Source of the DNA: Paragonimus westermani
Taxonomy: Eukaryota; Platyhelminthes; Trematoda; Plagiorchiida; Troglotrematidae
Assembly: GCA_008508345.1 (NCBI GenBank)
Contig: QNGE01000904.1
Location: forward strand, 9,040-73,039
DNA: 64,000 nt
Direction of reading: 5' to 3'
Below, one piece after another: positions 1 to 13,390 of the stretch (its first letter is position 1; each line of letters starts with the position of its first letter). Both the position numbers and the translations under genes were made by a program. The notes below the pieces were generated by a model. That model was not told the DNA's origin. It saw only the letters and a list, made by a program, of their open reading frames with translations, and did no database searches.

Positions 1-3000
1 GGCTTACATTCGGACATTTAGAATTTTTCCGCCTAGCTCTGTTTCAACAAATTTGATCCGTTGAACATTTTTCTCTCCCTAAGTAAGTTCACATCACTGT
101 TACAGTAGGCAGTGCCCCCGGTCATAATACTTTCTGAGATTTCCAGTTTATTATGTCAGAAAGCGACTGTTTCACACTTCTTTTGCGAATACGCATATCG
201 TTACTGTACAGTTGATCTTACTATCGAATTGAAATGTACAAAATACTGCCTCGGCTTCTGCAATCTTCGACACAAATTAAAAAGGATGCCAACAGCAAAC
301 AAAGGTAATCAAACGTGAAGTTTACCGAAAAGAGACTTGATCATTCGTTTTCATTTGTTGTGTTATGTTGTCTTTTCCTCCGAAAGTTCGTGCATCATTT
401 GTGATGGGTCCTGATCAGGTCGATACTGGACTAAATGTGACCGAAAACTCCGTAAAGAAAGGGTGGTTGTCACTACAAAAATACCAGTCTTAAATTGATT
501 CGGATAGAACAGTGTTAGAGAGGACCTGTCGGGTGGGTCCGTGTGCATGATGCAGTACGGGATACGTAGGAGAAGTCAAAGCGAATTTCTACTGTAAGCT
601 ACGGCTGAAACGCGCGGGACAGGTTGATAAGCTATGAAACGATAGAGGTCTGCGTGCCATAGTCATTAACCTGGAACACAGAAAATGGGACAATCAAAGG
701 TTTGGCGCGTTCTCTTTGTTGGAGGCCATAACAGTCAGCGTTATCGATCGCACATGAGTTGATCTTGATTGTGATTAGTTTGAAGTGATTTGCGTTGTTC
801 ACATTCTGCCTTGAGGTGGTTGAGTGCATCGGGCACGCGACGATAGCAGTCGGAAGTACACTGAGTCTCAGGCAGTCTGTGTTCTTCCTGTACTCTGAGC
901 CGATTAGGAATACATCACCCTGTGATTTTCCGGAACAGCCAGAAACACATTTCTTTGTTCGCTGAAGCTTTAGTGATCAGACAACAAAGTTTGTCTGTGC
1001 GTTCTAAACCTAGAACCTTTGGAAGGTTTACGTTGACACGGTTGTTCACTTAGCGAGGTGGTATGTAGCTAAGTTTTAAGCGTACTGTGTACAAGTGTAC
1101 AATAACGAGTTCTGTATCGGTAAACAGATAGAATCAACGACAGATAAAATGAAACGCATCAACAAGTAACTTGATGGTTGTACAAATTACGGAAACCACA
1201 TAAACGTATAGCTGCTATCCTTAGTCAAACGCACGCTTATGAATATTTATCGTACATCTCACATACTTATACCAATATCTTTACTGGTCACTTTGGTAAG
1301 GCATACGTATATGCTTGCACCAATCAGTAATCGGGTTTCTTTCACTCGCAAATGACAACATGCACAAAAACCGAAAACACTCTTTCATTCAGTCAAACCT
1401 TAAGCTGGGGTTGTTACTAGTGGGAAATTAATGTTTTATTTTCAAAATCAAGTAGCCAGTAAATGAAACAGCTGACATATCCAATTCAAGCATTTATCAA
1501 CTATGGTAACACTACTGTCACATAAAGCTGATGTACGCATATCCGCTTACTTGGAACAAATGGGGTTAATAACGGATGTCAGGTCAGCACTTCTACTGAT
1601 TACAGAGAATGAACCACATGCAATAAATTCACCTGGATAATGTCAAAACAGCTATGTAACTTGAGGATATTCACAATTTAATTTTTAATTAGTTCATTTA
1701 CCGCAATGATAGGATACACGTTGTATTGGCGGAAAATGAAGCATATCCAACCAAGTGAGATAAAATCGTGCAGCTCTTGCCATGTACTGAAGAAATTTCT
1801 TCCGGAATCTTCTATAACCGAAAAACGTCCAATCAGTTCCAAGTCTTTCTGACCACAGTTATAATTAACAGCTAATACTTATTCGAATATACACGCTGGT
1901 GAGGAGATCAGTAAAGACTGTTGAGGTTGGAGGGCATTCAGGCAAGACAAATTACGACTGGTTCTTTCGCATGAAACTAACATGCTGTCCGACTTAAGCT
2001 CTCGCCACACCCTAATAAAGTTTTACAATTTTCGCCAAGAGGTTGATAGTAATTTTCTATTGGTTGGATAACTATTTAATTGTGGAATATTGTGAGAATG
2101 GGAACCCCATAATGAAGAGGGCCTAGTTACATACATATTTGTATATAGTGTGAATTGAAAGCCGTATATTTCAGAACCGCAACCAGTCACCGTATTTCTT
2201 ATTTGTGTGACAAAATCGGCCGTTTGCGCAGTTCTTGATGAACAAATCACAGCTATGGACAAACTAACTGACCACACGTGACGTAATGCCCCATACTGTT
2301 TCCTAATCTCCCGTTACTTTTGTGGTAGTAATACGTGTTCTGGATAAACGGTTAATGGTGAACTCTCATTCTTCCTCCTAATGGGCATATCATAACGTAG
2401 AATTTAATTCCGTGCTGATGCTGGTTCAAATGAGAATGTAAATATTGATTCACCGCTTATAACAAAAACACAAGCAAAAGCAATACCTAACGATTTTGGT
2501 AAAATTTTGAAATGATCATATTCACTGAATCATATCTGATGTATTCCTATTCCAGCGTAATCAACAGAGGTGCAATTAGTGGCGCCATTTTTAAGTGCGT
2601 GGTCGAATGAGTCGTTGGTCGTTAAAGCCGCGACCAATCAGGATGCAACACGGATGTGGGGCGCACAGACAGCCTTGACACGTATGTAATATCCATACGA
2701 AAGAATTTACTTACAATCAATATGGAGGTTGGCTGACATGAACTGAAACAAAGGTATGGATACAATCTTTTTCGATCAATTTTTTCTGCCGAGAAGAATC
2801 CCTAGAGTTGAATTTTGCCCTTGCTAGTAGTCATCGGATAATAACTTTGTGAAAAACGAAACATGAAGAGTGATCATCCTATTTGATGACAATAGCGATG
2901 ACTGTTATGCTATTCGCCACGCATTCAGAGTGATCAGTTTATCATTTTTAAGTGTTGTGACCAGAAAGGACGATTGGCCTATAAAGCTGTTTAATGCCAG

Positions 3001-6000
3001 AAATATAAAAAAGGTTATGTTAAAACATAGGACAACGAACGCGTACACTCATTTCCATAGCTGACGTGATTTCACACATAATGGTTATCAGTGCATACTC
3101 ATTCATCTTGGTGCTACGTCTCCTATAGTGTGTACACCCTGTTCCAATACTCACTTTTGGTTCCTCGTCTTTCTGGCGTTCAAATCTGTCCTTCAGTTTC
3201 CCAATGTCCGCATCATCCTACTCAGAAACGAAACTACGCATTAGACAACAAAGGCTTGGTTACATCAGCTCACACAATATGTACAGTTCGTCCGACCATT
3301 CCCAGTGAGTGCTGTATGCTGGTGGAATGAACCAAGCTGTCTGACTTGGTTTTGTCTTTGGCCAATCTGAAAAAAGCTTCCCACATGCTGATATGGGAGA
3401 TGGAGTGTTCCACACGTTGTGGTGAACTGACCTCTTCTGGCAAAAAAGGCGATTACTGACCCAAACATCTTCGTCCATGAGTGCATTCTAAATTGGTGTC
3501 TCTTATCCGAAGTGTTTTATGACAAATTATGACTGCTCACTTCCGATACTTTACTTCCCGAATACGAAAACCTCCGAAACGCTTCATGTTCACAGAAATA
3601 TATGTGAAAATGTCGGGAGTCAATTATTTTCACGACAGTCGTCAGTGCGCTCTATGACGTCTGACCTCGGAAATGATTGACAAACATATCTTTGGAACAA
3701 TCCATAGCAGCACCTGGGAATTTTGAGTAGTACTACTGAACGTAACCCTCTCTATCTTGTCTTCCGCTTTTATGTTTCTAATCTCCTCGTCGCTTTCAGA
3801 ACTCAAAAGTTTTCTGTTCACTCCATATAATTCATACAATTCATACAATTCATGGTACTTAGAGCCGTTCGTAAGGCGCTATGCAACAGCACGCTAAGTG
3901 TGCCGACGAAAGAGTCCGAATCAGGTAAAGTACTCGGAGATTGTTGAATGGGAAGGATTATCTTATTTGCTCTACGTCAACGATTAACTTAAACCAGAAA
4001 GAAAACAATTTAAATTCATTTACAAGGATAGTGTACCACAATTGCTAGGCAAAGTTTTCGGGCTAGAAACGCATTCCATGGAAGTAAGCTAGTGCATCAG
4101 AAGTAGATTTGTGTGGTTTCGCTTTATATGTTAAATAATGCTCATTCATACACGTAGATATATGTATATGAAGAGGTTCTCCTGCGTTCATCGGTTACAG
4201 CTGGGAAGAAACCCCAGTGTCTTGCCTCCTTCCCAAAAGATGCTGGATGAAATGTTTATGAGATTGTAAAAGCCTCGATCAGTTGTAAACAATTTTCAAT
4301 CCATACGAATCGAAATCTCTGTCAGGAAAACTAAGAAATCAACAAGTGATAGTTGACTGCCGTCTAATTTGAAATGAGTACAGCATCATCAAGCCACGGA
4401 CAATTCGGTTAGAAAGCAAATTTTATGTTGGAAAATCGTGAACTGATTATACTCTGATTATTCGCTCACTAACATTTTTATCAAACCTAAGATTAAAAGG
4501 TAAAAAATGAAGCACTGAATCGAAGAGACATACTTTTTTGTCGCATCACTAAGGTCACGTGTTACACTTGTTCGTGAGTATTTGTTCGACTAAATATTTT
4601 ATCTCAAATCAACATTGTTATTCCCTTAACCAATACACACGTAGTGCTTTTAAGCAACAATAAAATTTGCCCGCTCATTTCAAATAACATCGTCTTCTAT
4701 TGTTAATGTTGGAGGTGATTATTTATGGTTTGATGACCGAGTTTTATAGCACACTGTTCAGCTGCTGAACAGTACTCAAAGCAGTCGCTTGAGTAGTTGG
4801 CAGGCCTGAACAAATAAAGCGTGCTGTGCAAACCCAATTCCGGTTAAGAACGCTGCCGTTAACTCATACCATATAAATATTTACCACAAAATAAGGTGTA
4901 AGCCCCAGTGAAGACAATTGTGCGTTTCTCAGTGAAGGACCACCAAGTATAACAGCAGTTCTGTGAAATCCTTCAAAGCAACTTATGATGAGATGCATTT
5001 TGACCAGTGATAATAGTCAGCTATCTATGCCAGAAATAGAAAGCTACATAAAAAAGAACCTAGCATTCTGAAAGCTAACACCATCACCGGACAGCATGAA
5101 GAGTAAATGTCAACTACTTCCGTGTGTTCAGCTATTCAAATGAACAACTAGAAGCGTGAAGAGCAAACTATTGAAAAACACAGCGAGTCGTCTGGGAAAT
5201 TAGATCTGCAACCAACCCAACTCTGCCTGACTAAGTACAGACTCACGTGAGCATTCGGGCCTCTGATTGGCATCTGTTTATGCCATGATTAGCTTACCTT
5301 GTTCGTATCAGTCCACCATCTGGAAGTGTTTCCCTAGTTTAAGCCAACTGTTTAGATACCACAGAAAGCGGGGTATCGTGATCGGTAATTGTTATGCCTT
5401 CTCATTGCACCAGATAAACGTTACGAGTGGATAGCGGGCCCTGGGTGGAGACAAATATACGATTTGAACAGAACCGATGCTTTCAAATCACCATAGTTAT
5501 TGATTCAAATGGAGGTGTGATTTACAGTCTTGATGAAACTGATTGAATCGACTTCGTGTACCTTTTCGTTCGCTGACAGTATTTTTCAACTTCCCATCTT
5601 CAACAAAGCCTTTTGCACAATGCGAGTGACGAAGTTAGATTGCCATGCAGTAACAGAAGACGCATCCTCCTAGTATGGCCTTTCGAACCGCAAAGATTTG
5701 CCCGAAATTGGCAAGTAACAATATGTGGAACATCTAACACTGTCGAAACGAAAGTGTGTCTTAATGTGGGACCTTCCGGAACACTGTTGTCTATACAGGA
5801 AAGATCAGTAGCTGACACAGTGACAGATAATGTTGTACATTAAAATAAAGTATGAGTTTACGCGTGTTGCACTCACTTGGTTGAACACACAGGGTGAGGC
5901 AGATGACTAAACTGGAAAATTTCTGAGCACCCAGGATGCCAGTGTTATAACAGTGTGTCTACCTTGACCGAACTTGTCCGACGCGGTGTAAAGGACAACA

Positions 6001-7099
6001 TCATTCACTAAGGCCTACTGTGCTGCCAGGCAGATAAATGGTTTCAGGTGCTCATGTATCAGACAATCTTTCGGAATAAATGTATTCGTCAACTTTTGTG
6101 ATACGCTTCAAATACATGACGGCATAGTGTTAGAAACTGGAATAATTGCGTACACATTCTCCAGGGATGGTATCTATGGCTTGTTGTGGTGGTCTATGTC
6201 TTTAAATATAAACTGAGATAAGCCCCGTGTGAATATGAAAGTTGAGGTCGTATCATCGATTTCGCCGATTGGCGATCAGTAATCAATAAGTTTCACAAAT
6301 GGACTGGAAACTCACCTTCTGGGAATTAACAGGTAACTAAATTTGCCTCCTACAGAGACGATCGAAAGTCTTGATCAAATGTAGCGGAGTTTCGGGGTAT
6401 GTTATTTAAAGTGTGTCTAGTGCGAGGTTAGTGGCTCAGTGACCAGTACGACTGCTTCTCGTTTAACGTGGCCGGAATCCAACTGCTGATCGCGGCAAGG
6501 ATATGCACTTTTCATGATCAATAACATGAGAGAAACCAGATTTCGGTATTCATTTCGTGAATGGACTGGTTAAAATATTTACATGACCGCAAACTGTGAA
6601 ATGGAATGCACATCACAATTAATTATTATGCTGTTAGTACATTATCCATGAACACACTGATCGGTTAAGTCGTCAGGTGTAGACCCTGAAGGCTATAGTA
6701 CAAGACAGACTAATGCATGTGTTTTACGAACTATCACCATCCGATTATACATCAAATAGTGTTTACTTCACACACAAATCATCATGTAACGCAATAACAA
6801 GTCGGTTGGTTTTCGAACAATCTGCCTATAAAGTTGATTTGTAAAAATACACTGAAAACCAGCAATGGTAGCAGTGAATAGTATCTAATACTGAACAGCT
6901 GTAAAGTGTGCACTCTGCAGTTGGTATTCAGTAAGCGAGAAAAATTCGTTTAATTTGAAACAGCATATCATATGTGAACCTCTGTTGCTGAAGTTTCATT
7001 CAAGATGTTAAATCCCAAACAGAATAAGCCAACCGCTGGTTACGTATCTACGATAACATCCTGAAGCAACAAGATTTAGAACAAGGATTTTCCATGATC
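1..7099. other. Intergenic, nothing recognised
   Basis: I see no credible exon, RNA gene or intact mobile element here. Open frames are short (at most 84 codons), overlap each other on both strands and match no family I know. There is a minor short repeat of a TTCATACAA unit near 3828-3850. Unannotated exons or 5' UTR of gene 1 cannot be excluded. Confidence 0.5.
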
Positions 7100-7215
7100 C
7101 AGTTCACTGATAACGACCGAAGACATATCATGAGAGGTTAACATTTCGTTTACTCTCTTTAGTCACGAAATTAAAACGTTAGAATGCATAAGACATGCGA
7201 ATGACAACAACAACA
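7100..7215 (-). mobile_element. PLE 3'-end relic with decayed hammerhead
   Basis: The minus strand resembles the 3' tail of the PLE at 48.4-49.3 kb. It shares the hammerhead helix-II octamer GAGTAAAC, the following CGAAATGTTAAC, and flanking words similar to AGACATAT. The CUGAUGA box reads CTAAAGA, so the ribozyme (about 7137-7177) should be dead. No coding part is attached. This is an old PLE tail fragment just upstream of gene 1. Confidence 0.5.
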
Positions 7216-7824
7216 ACAGAAACACTCAACAGTTGGGTTTACACGAAACACGAAATGTCCTCAGTAATGGGACAGACAAACTGCGTGAGTCAACCGTTTA
7301 TGTCTGTTTGTTTGTATAACCTAGATCAATATCTCTAGTGTGGCTCCATCTACGCCATCTGTCAAACTAGCTCAGTGAGTGTGCAAGAAAACGTTTGAAC
7401 GTAATGTTCTTTCGTTACATTACAGTCCGCGTGGTTTGGGTCAATATAACTTGTGTAAATCGTGATAGATTGACCGTAGACAACTATTATCAATTTTCTG
7501 CTCATACACCCACACAGTTGATATTCCACTGGTAACCTGTTTCTGCACGAAAGTCTGTCACGTGTCAACATTGATAACCTCTTGAAGTTCACTGAATTAT
7601 TCAAGTGGCAGCCGCGAAGAGAAACTATGTAAGAAGTATCATCACAAGTTGTGGCATTTGCAAAACGGATCAATAGTACTTTGCTTGGCTTCAGTTGGTC
7701 AATTTTTCGCACACTTCCACCTTATGAGCAGATGATCTCACATTTACGGTCGTTAATAGATAAGCTCTGTTGACACGCGCGACTATTGCTGACACGCAAC
7801 TCTTCATACTTCGACAAAGGAGTC
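7216..7824. other. Upstream region of PB1-UBA gene 1
   Basis: This stretch must hold the promoter and 5' UTR of gene 1 if its first exon begins nearby. An in-frame stop lies at 7771, so the coding start cannot be further upstream in this exon. I see no clear TATA box or other core promoter. A 116-codon open frame on the minus strand (7362-7712) resembles nothing I know and I treat it as chance. Confidence 0.4.
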
Positions 7825-7987
7825 ATGGTAATCTTTAAACTAGTCACGTCCTCATCAGGAACCAAGAACTGGTTCGCAACCAATCTGTGGACCGCCCCCG
7901 TGGATGTACATTTGGACGAATTGTGGACAAAAGTTGAAGCAGTTTCAGACGGGGACAAGAAACAAAAGTTAAGCAGTTACTGGTGGG
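7825..7987 (+). CDS. PB1-UBA protein gene 1, exon 1 (p62/SQSTM1-like)
   Basis: First coding exon of a two-exon gene completed by 13841-14493. It encodes residues 1-54 plus the first base of codon 55. It begins MVIFKLV, fitting PB1 strand beta-1 with the basic Lys typical of type-II PB1 surfaces, and continues through helix alpha-1 to beta-3 (SSYWW). The ATG at 7825 is preferred because it aligns with the start of gene 2 (MPIYKLV) and an in-frame stop lies upstream at 7771. The exon ends in a consensus GTAAGT donor in phase 1. Splicing to 13841 restores Asp55-Gly56, as needed for the PB1 acidic (OPCA) loop. PB1 domains mediate head-to-tail oligomers, for example p62 filaments. The start and junction are inferred from domain continuity and the paralogue, with no transcript evidence. 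Confidence 0.78.
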
Positions 7988-10900
7988 GTAAGTCGAACAA
8001 AACAACTTTCAAACTAAAATTATAACTGAAAAGTCACATATGCTAGCGTCTAAGAGGTAAGAGGTCTTATTCGCATTTAAGCACAAGTTGATGTGACTAC
8101 CAAACAGACATAACCATCCCAAACAAGAATTTAGATTAGCCGGCAAAACAATATAGACCCACCGTGTTAACTGTCACAAACTGGCATATTTTCAATTGCT
8201 GATTAAACTCTTTTGGTCATGATTCTGAGCTATTTGCTGTCATGCCTAATCAGTCGCTATCCCGTGAACAGAGATTCTGCTACACCAAGAACCTAACTAA
8301 CAATCCGAAGGCTGTTGCTATAAATGTGCAGGGCTGGGGTGACATAACGAGTGCGACAACACATCGACTCATATATTCGCATCTTACAAGTAGGTGACCA
8401 ATGACAGGTTGAATGTTCACGATTCATTTGAACAGACCACGACACAAAAACGCACTGCGTTTGTGCTTTACATTCATGAGAGTCCACTGGACAATTGCTG
8501 TTGCCTAAAGATGGGAGGAGGGCTGGCCAAAATGTACCTGACGCTGCATCATGATATTAATTGAAATGCTCCTCACAAGAATGGGGCTTCACTGTGTCAA
8601 ACTCGCTCATGATGCTGACCCTGAAATCATCACTTCACAACAGGTTTCATTTCTGTTCGCACGTATCATGTGCAAGTGGTCTCTATGGGGATCAGATCGG
8701 CAGTTCTTCATACATACAGTCGACTTTCTTATCTGTTCCGTCACAGATCAGAACTTCCGCTTTCTATTTATACCATTCAGCAAGGTCTAAACTATTTATT
8801 CACATCTGAACGCGTTAGACGGTATTAAGTAAGCACAGTTGAACTAAAAAGAGGGAAACATTCTCGTCTTACAATTGGTACGGGTCATGACAGGTCGTGT
8901 TGAAGATGTGGCCAGATGTGGACCGTAACAGACCGCGATAAGGTTACAATACATGAAGAACAGTAACATTGGGACGTGGCTATCAGGCGTTGGAAAACAT
9001 ATGGTGGCTTTCTTAACTTCTCTGCGCCATACTGCTCCATAAATGACCAGGTAATCACACTTACTAAATACTCACATCTGCATCACGATTGTATACATCA
9101 ATCTTTTGCTTATAGTCACTCACTAGTGTTGCTGTCACAACTGAGCTAGGGGGTAGGGTTCCGTTCAAAAATGGATACATCCCGACACCAAATGAATGTT
9201 TTTATTTAACGTGACTCAACGATTGCCACATCTTCGAGGAAGGAATTTAGAGACAATGATTAAAAATAACCGTGAGGGCCTGCTTCATAGGATATGGCAG
9301 GTAGTGCAACATTTGGTTGACTATAGTAAGGTGGCCTTCGGTGTGTCCATAGTACAAGAGTGAATAATCTGGTTTAGGCAACTGTTCTAAATCAGAGATT
9401 GAACAAACTCTGATACCTGTTCTTTGACTGGATTGTCTTGATCACATGAATCTTTTTCTAGATGGAATCGTTGACAAACCTGAATGTTATACTTGAGTTG
9501 ACGACTTATCGATAAACCGAGCCTCATACGAAAACCCTCCAGGTGAAATTCCCAAAGCAAATGGGATGGCCTTCAGAGTGTCATGTTTATTTTCCCTTGC
9601 TACCGACGGACAGAAGTGGACATTTTTGAAAGGATGTCCCGGAGTCTGGCTCGTGAACGGCAATGACTAGCCTTTCGCCTCATCAAAAATGGTCACACGT
9701 TACAGTTAGAGATAGTAAATGACAGCCGATGCGCTGTGATCCAGCAGTGTACCATATCAAGGTAACGTCCATTGACGCTGATGAATATAGGCCACGTTTT
9801 TATGCATTCAACATATGGTACAATGAAGATCTCGTCAACTGTGGTAACATGAGTACAAATACCATTGTAAACAAAAGTAGGCTCTTTACCCATTCCCAAG
9901 CTGAATTTTAGCGTCCGTGTGGTTTTGGCTACTCGAAGATGATATGCTTGGTAATAATCTCAGTACTTTGTAACTTCGATAGGGTGCCGGTGATCTTTCA
10001 ATGACATGCCTGCTACAGCTACCTATCGGCTAACATTAGCTGTACCGAAGTTCGCGCCTCATCCGCATCGGAGCTGTTCTCTGGGTTAGTGAAATGAACC
10101 AACTACTGTTCGTTAATTATGTGAACGATGAATTCGTGGTTGTTGAAATCAAATGAAATGTTGTTTTGAAGGTGACTGGCTGCTCAGTATACATTCCAAC
10201 ATAGACTGTCTTTTCAATTCCTCCATCCTGTAAAATCCTCATTGAATTGTGATGTTGGTACATATAGTCATATCATATAAGCTAAACCGACAAATTTGGT
10301 TGGGCATGAACACCTTCAGGTCCTCGTTCAGGTTTGGGATGCGTTAGCTTGTCTGTATTTAAGATACGTGCCAATCCTTCTGAAGTCAGTATACCTACAA
10401 ACTTGGTTCCAGAGATCGTAATTTCAACCGCACTGAAAAATACATTGGTGGGGTTTACAAAGCGACGTACATTTTCCAGTCAGTCACGACCAACTTAGTC
10501 ACGTACCCTCAAAAGTTCCTTGCTTTTAACAACCTGAACAGCAATGCGGTCAACTTTTCGCATTGAGGATCCTAGAGAATTAAAGTGATTCTAGTGAAAC
10601 CCGGCGCACTAAATTGACCTTTCACTCCAAGTATTCGAACTAATTAAAACAAGTAGCTTCTAAATATTGTATTTTATTTTCGAACGAACAGGTATTAAGA
10701 CAGAACCATTTAAAAGATTTGAAGGCAGTTTTCTTGTCGCTAATCCGCTTCTAAAGGCCGCTAGTGTGTACACAACTAACACCACCTGTGATACAGACGA
10801 CTTCCTTCGGGTTAAGACGACGATGAAGACTGTGTCGCTGTTTCTGAAAATGAGGAGTTAGGCACTAACGCGACATCACAGTTGTGATTGTCCTGGCTAT

Positions 10901-11169
10901 CAGGGCTAAGTGGTTACTCAGATACTCGGCAGCAACTCATGCAGAATAACTTCAATATTTCGAGCTCGACACGCTAGCTGATTTATGCCTCCAGGAAGGT
11001 GAAACCAAAGGGTTCGTCCACCAGATAAGGCCTAATCGACCACTTTGTTTTCAAGGGGTTACAGGCAAAAGTCCAGAGTGCAGACTGTTACCAAGTGGCT
11101 GGGGCAGTGTGACACCTGTTATCCGGTATCCATCTTATCATGAACTGTAGTGAAACACAGTTATTCAAC

Positions 11170-11640
11170 ATTACTGATGAGTAGCCGGGGAGTTGGTTTA
11201 TATTCAAGCTGAACATCAAGCACATTTGATTGCAGCGTTCGAATTCCGATAGACTTTCCGGCCAGCCTCTTTCGGAAAGAAGCACTGAACTCGTGTTCCG
11301 CTCTCATTAGAGCTCGTCAGCAATTCATATCCTTACCACGCCCGGGATTGGAACTCCGGCTATTCCCATCATGAGGCAACCGTGTTCACCACTGCGCCAT
11401 TGACCTCACATTAGGCACGACCGAATTATCAAATGTGAACGATCAACCACTCTCACTTGTGAGTAATGATCAGGTTGCCCGATCGTCTCGAGAGGAGACA
11501 CAGTAACTGTCCTGTTAACTCCAATTGATAATCCCGCGATTAGGACTTCCGAGACAGGTCGAAATCTCCGATCTCATTAAACCTGCAAGGCGATATTTCA
11601 TATTACTGGTGAGTAGTCGGGGATTTGGTTTGCTTTCAAG
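11170..11640 (-). mobile_element. SINE-A, most complete copy, dimer-like
   Basis: Read on the minus strand: a 38-bp tail motif (11602-11640), a body with the word CTCGAGACGATCGG, a tRNA-like segment (about 11338-11404) with box-A-like TGGCGCAGTGG and box-B-like GAGTTCCAATCC, a hammerhead-like motif, then the same tail motif again (11170-11210). The tail at both ends makes it look like a dimer or an element with terminal direct repeats. A tRNA-like Pol III promoter plus a hammerhead recalls the schistosome Sm-alpha SINEs. I cannot say whether it is the same family. The tRNA-like part is internal, not at the 5' end as in a standard SINE. Confidence 0.7.
11288..11324 (-). ncRNA. Hammerhead ribozyme in SINE-A (one core change)
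   Basis: On the minus strand: CTGACGA (11314-11320), a perfect 5-bp helix II GCTCT/AGAGC with loop AATG, then GGA where GAA is required (A13 to G). Next comes a 2-bp helix III (AC/GT, loop ACGA), U at position 17, and a 4-bp helix I (ATTG with CAGT, one G-U pair). The architecture is type I with a very short helix III, as in schistosome SINE hammerheads. The copy at 46.1 kb keeps GAA at the core position, so the family ancestor probably had an intact core. This copy is probably inactive. Confidence 0.6.
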
Positions 11641-11799
11641 TTATCAGAGATGTTCAACAATGCAGTGAAATGGAAAAGTTCAGCACGAGCTTTATCCAAG
11701 AATGACTGCAGAGTACCTGTGTGTGCCCCAACCACAGTTGAGTCAGCACGCTTTCTTTTAAAGTCTCCTATGGAAATGCTGACACGCCTTAGTTTATTC

Positions 11800-13390
11800 T
11801 TGATAGTATTCCGGCATTTTACATTTTAAATGCCCAAACTGTATGAGCTTCCCAAAACCCGCAAGCAGGGTATGCCACTTCGAATGATGTCAGTGACGTT
11901 TAATTCATCTCAGCACAAAATGGATAGATAGTTAACCAGGATTTTAAAGCCGGCTATTCAAAATTTTGAGAGATATAGTATCAAAGAATGACTGGAACTT
12001 GTGAATGAAGTGAACCGAATCACCACAAAAAATAAAGACATGTGTTCTGTAGATGTTCACCCTCTCTTTGCCATTGTCTGTTTGACAGAAAATACTGAAT
12101 TTGTGAACGGATTGTTGAGGGAAATATTCTTAATCCCACCCCAAAAGTTTACCTGAAAGCCTCTCTTTCACTGGGTACGAAAAATGTCAGTTTTAGTCTC
12201 GAGAAAACGTCATACAGACAAGTCGTTGGAGTAGCAGTGGGTAGTCCGTTAGGTCCTCTCCTCGATAATTCTTGCACGATCATGGTAGAAAGACAGTTAA
12301 CTGATACGACTTCTCCACTATTATATAACAGACGCTACAGAGAGGTTATCTTGGTTTTTTTCTGAGATCGAAGGATAGTAGAACAGTTTGTCCTGCAGCT
12401 TAACCACGTTCATCCCAATCACGCGGTGACATGTGAAGCATATGCTGATGAAAGCTTGCCTTTCCTGAATCTACTCATCACATGAAGAGTCGATAGGTCG
12501 CTAGATCGCAACATTTGTAGAGAACCAACATGGTCTGGTTGGTATATGCATTTCATCAGTTTCAACCCACTGAAGTACACGTAGAGTGTGATGCGAATAT
12601 TGTGCACCAGAACACGCCTCATTTGCACATCCGATTGCATTGGGCAAGAACTACAAACGCTCAAGACGAATCTAGGAGGTCATGGGAACTACAGAAATTT
12701 TATTAAACGTTACAGAGAATGAAGAACTACGAGCAGTATGATGAGGTCTCCAAGAAATTAGTATATATAGATCTACCCCTCAAATAAGATATTGCGACTT
12801 TACGAACAACTCAGAGAATTCTCTTCGTTGAATTGTAGACCCCTAATCAGACTTGCAGGTTACCTGCGTCATCATCCAAACTAGGTCAACCAGTAGACGC
12901 AGAATAACACTGTGTACACAAATTCACATGTAACTGTCTAGAAAATTGTATAAGCAGAACCGACCGATTATTAATCTCAAGAATAAATATACCTAAGTGG
13001 TTAACGAACAAGTCTAATAACCGGACAGAGAAGTTACAGTCACAGCTCGTCGATTAGATGACAAATCATGTCAGCTGGAGATGACCTCAGTCTCCACCAC
13101 AATAGTCTGTCAGCACAACTCAATTTTGAAATTTGCTGAAGCCGTCGCGCCAAATCGATTCCAATCAGTGTTGTGCACACAACAATCGTATATGAATCGT
13201 AGGCTGTCATGTGCCTGATTTGCAGTGAGTGACATGCTGATCACATGATTAAATATTTTGATTTTTGTTGTTCGTATCTTTGTCCATACCCTTCCCCCAA
13301 GTACAGTAGACGTTACATTGAAGGTTTCTGGTATTATTGGTTGTTCACTACTGACGAGCCAATACGAACTGCTCTAGCACCTACCTGTCT
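11800..13390 (+). mobile_element. Decayed Penelope-like element (RT + GIY-YIG) in gene 1 intron
   Basis: Plus-strand translation with several stops and frameshifts gives ordered PLE landmarks. LYELPKTRK (from 11839) is the YGLPK motif of the reverse transcriptase. CSVDVHPLF matches the region holding the first catalytic Asp. VAVGSPLGPLL (about 12231) is the MGSPLGP motif. ESLPFLNLLI is the FLD motif. A thumb region follows, and near 12912 HKFTCNC..NCISRTDR is a mutated GIY-YIG core (YIG has become CIS). FAEAVAP (about 13135) corresponds to the catalytic-Glu helix. The polymerase is split and the nuclease core lost, so it is dead. A hammerhead relic marks the 3' end. Confidence 0.8.
13346..13387 (+). 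ncRNA. Hammerhead ribozyme relic at 3' end of the decayed PLE
   Basis: The core reads CTGACGA (13351-13357), an octamer GCCAATAC for helix II, GAA, and helix III TGC/GCA with loop TCTA, then CCTACC. It aligns base for base with the intact hammerhead at 61099-61139, which has GTCAATAC and ATGCTTGCAT. Here the closing 15.1-16.1 pair is C-C and only two pairs of helix I survive, so it should not cleave. Its place about 170 bp after the GIY-YIG end is the same relative place as in the 61-kb element. Confidence 0.6.
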
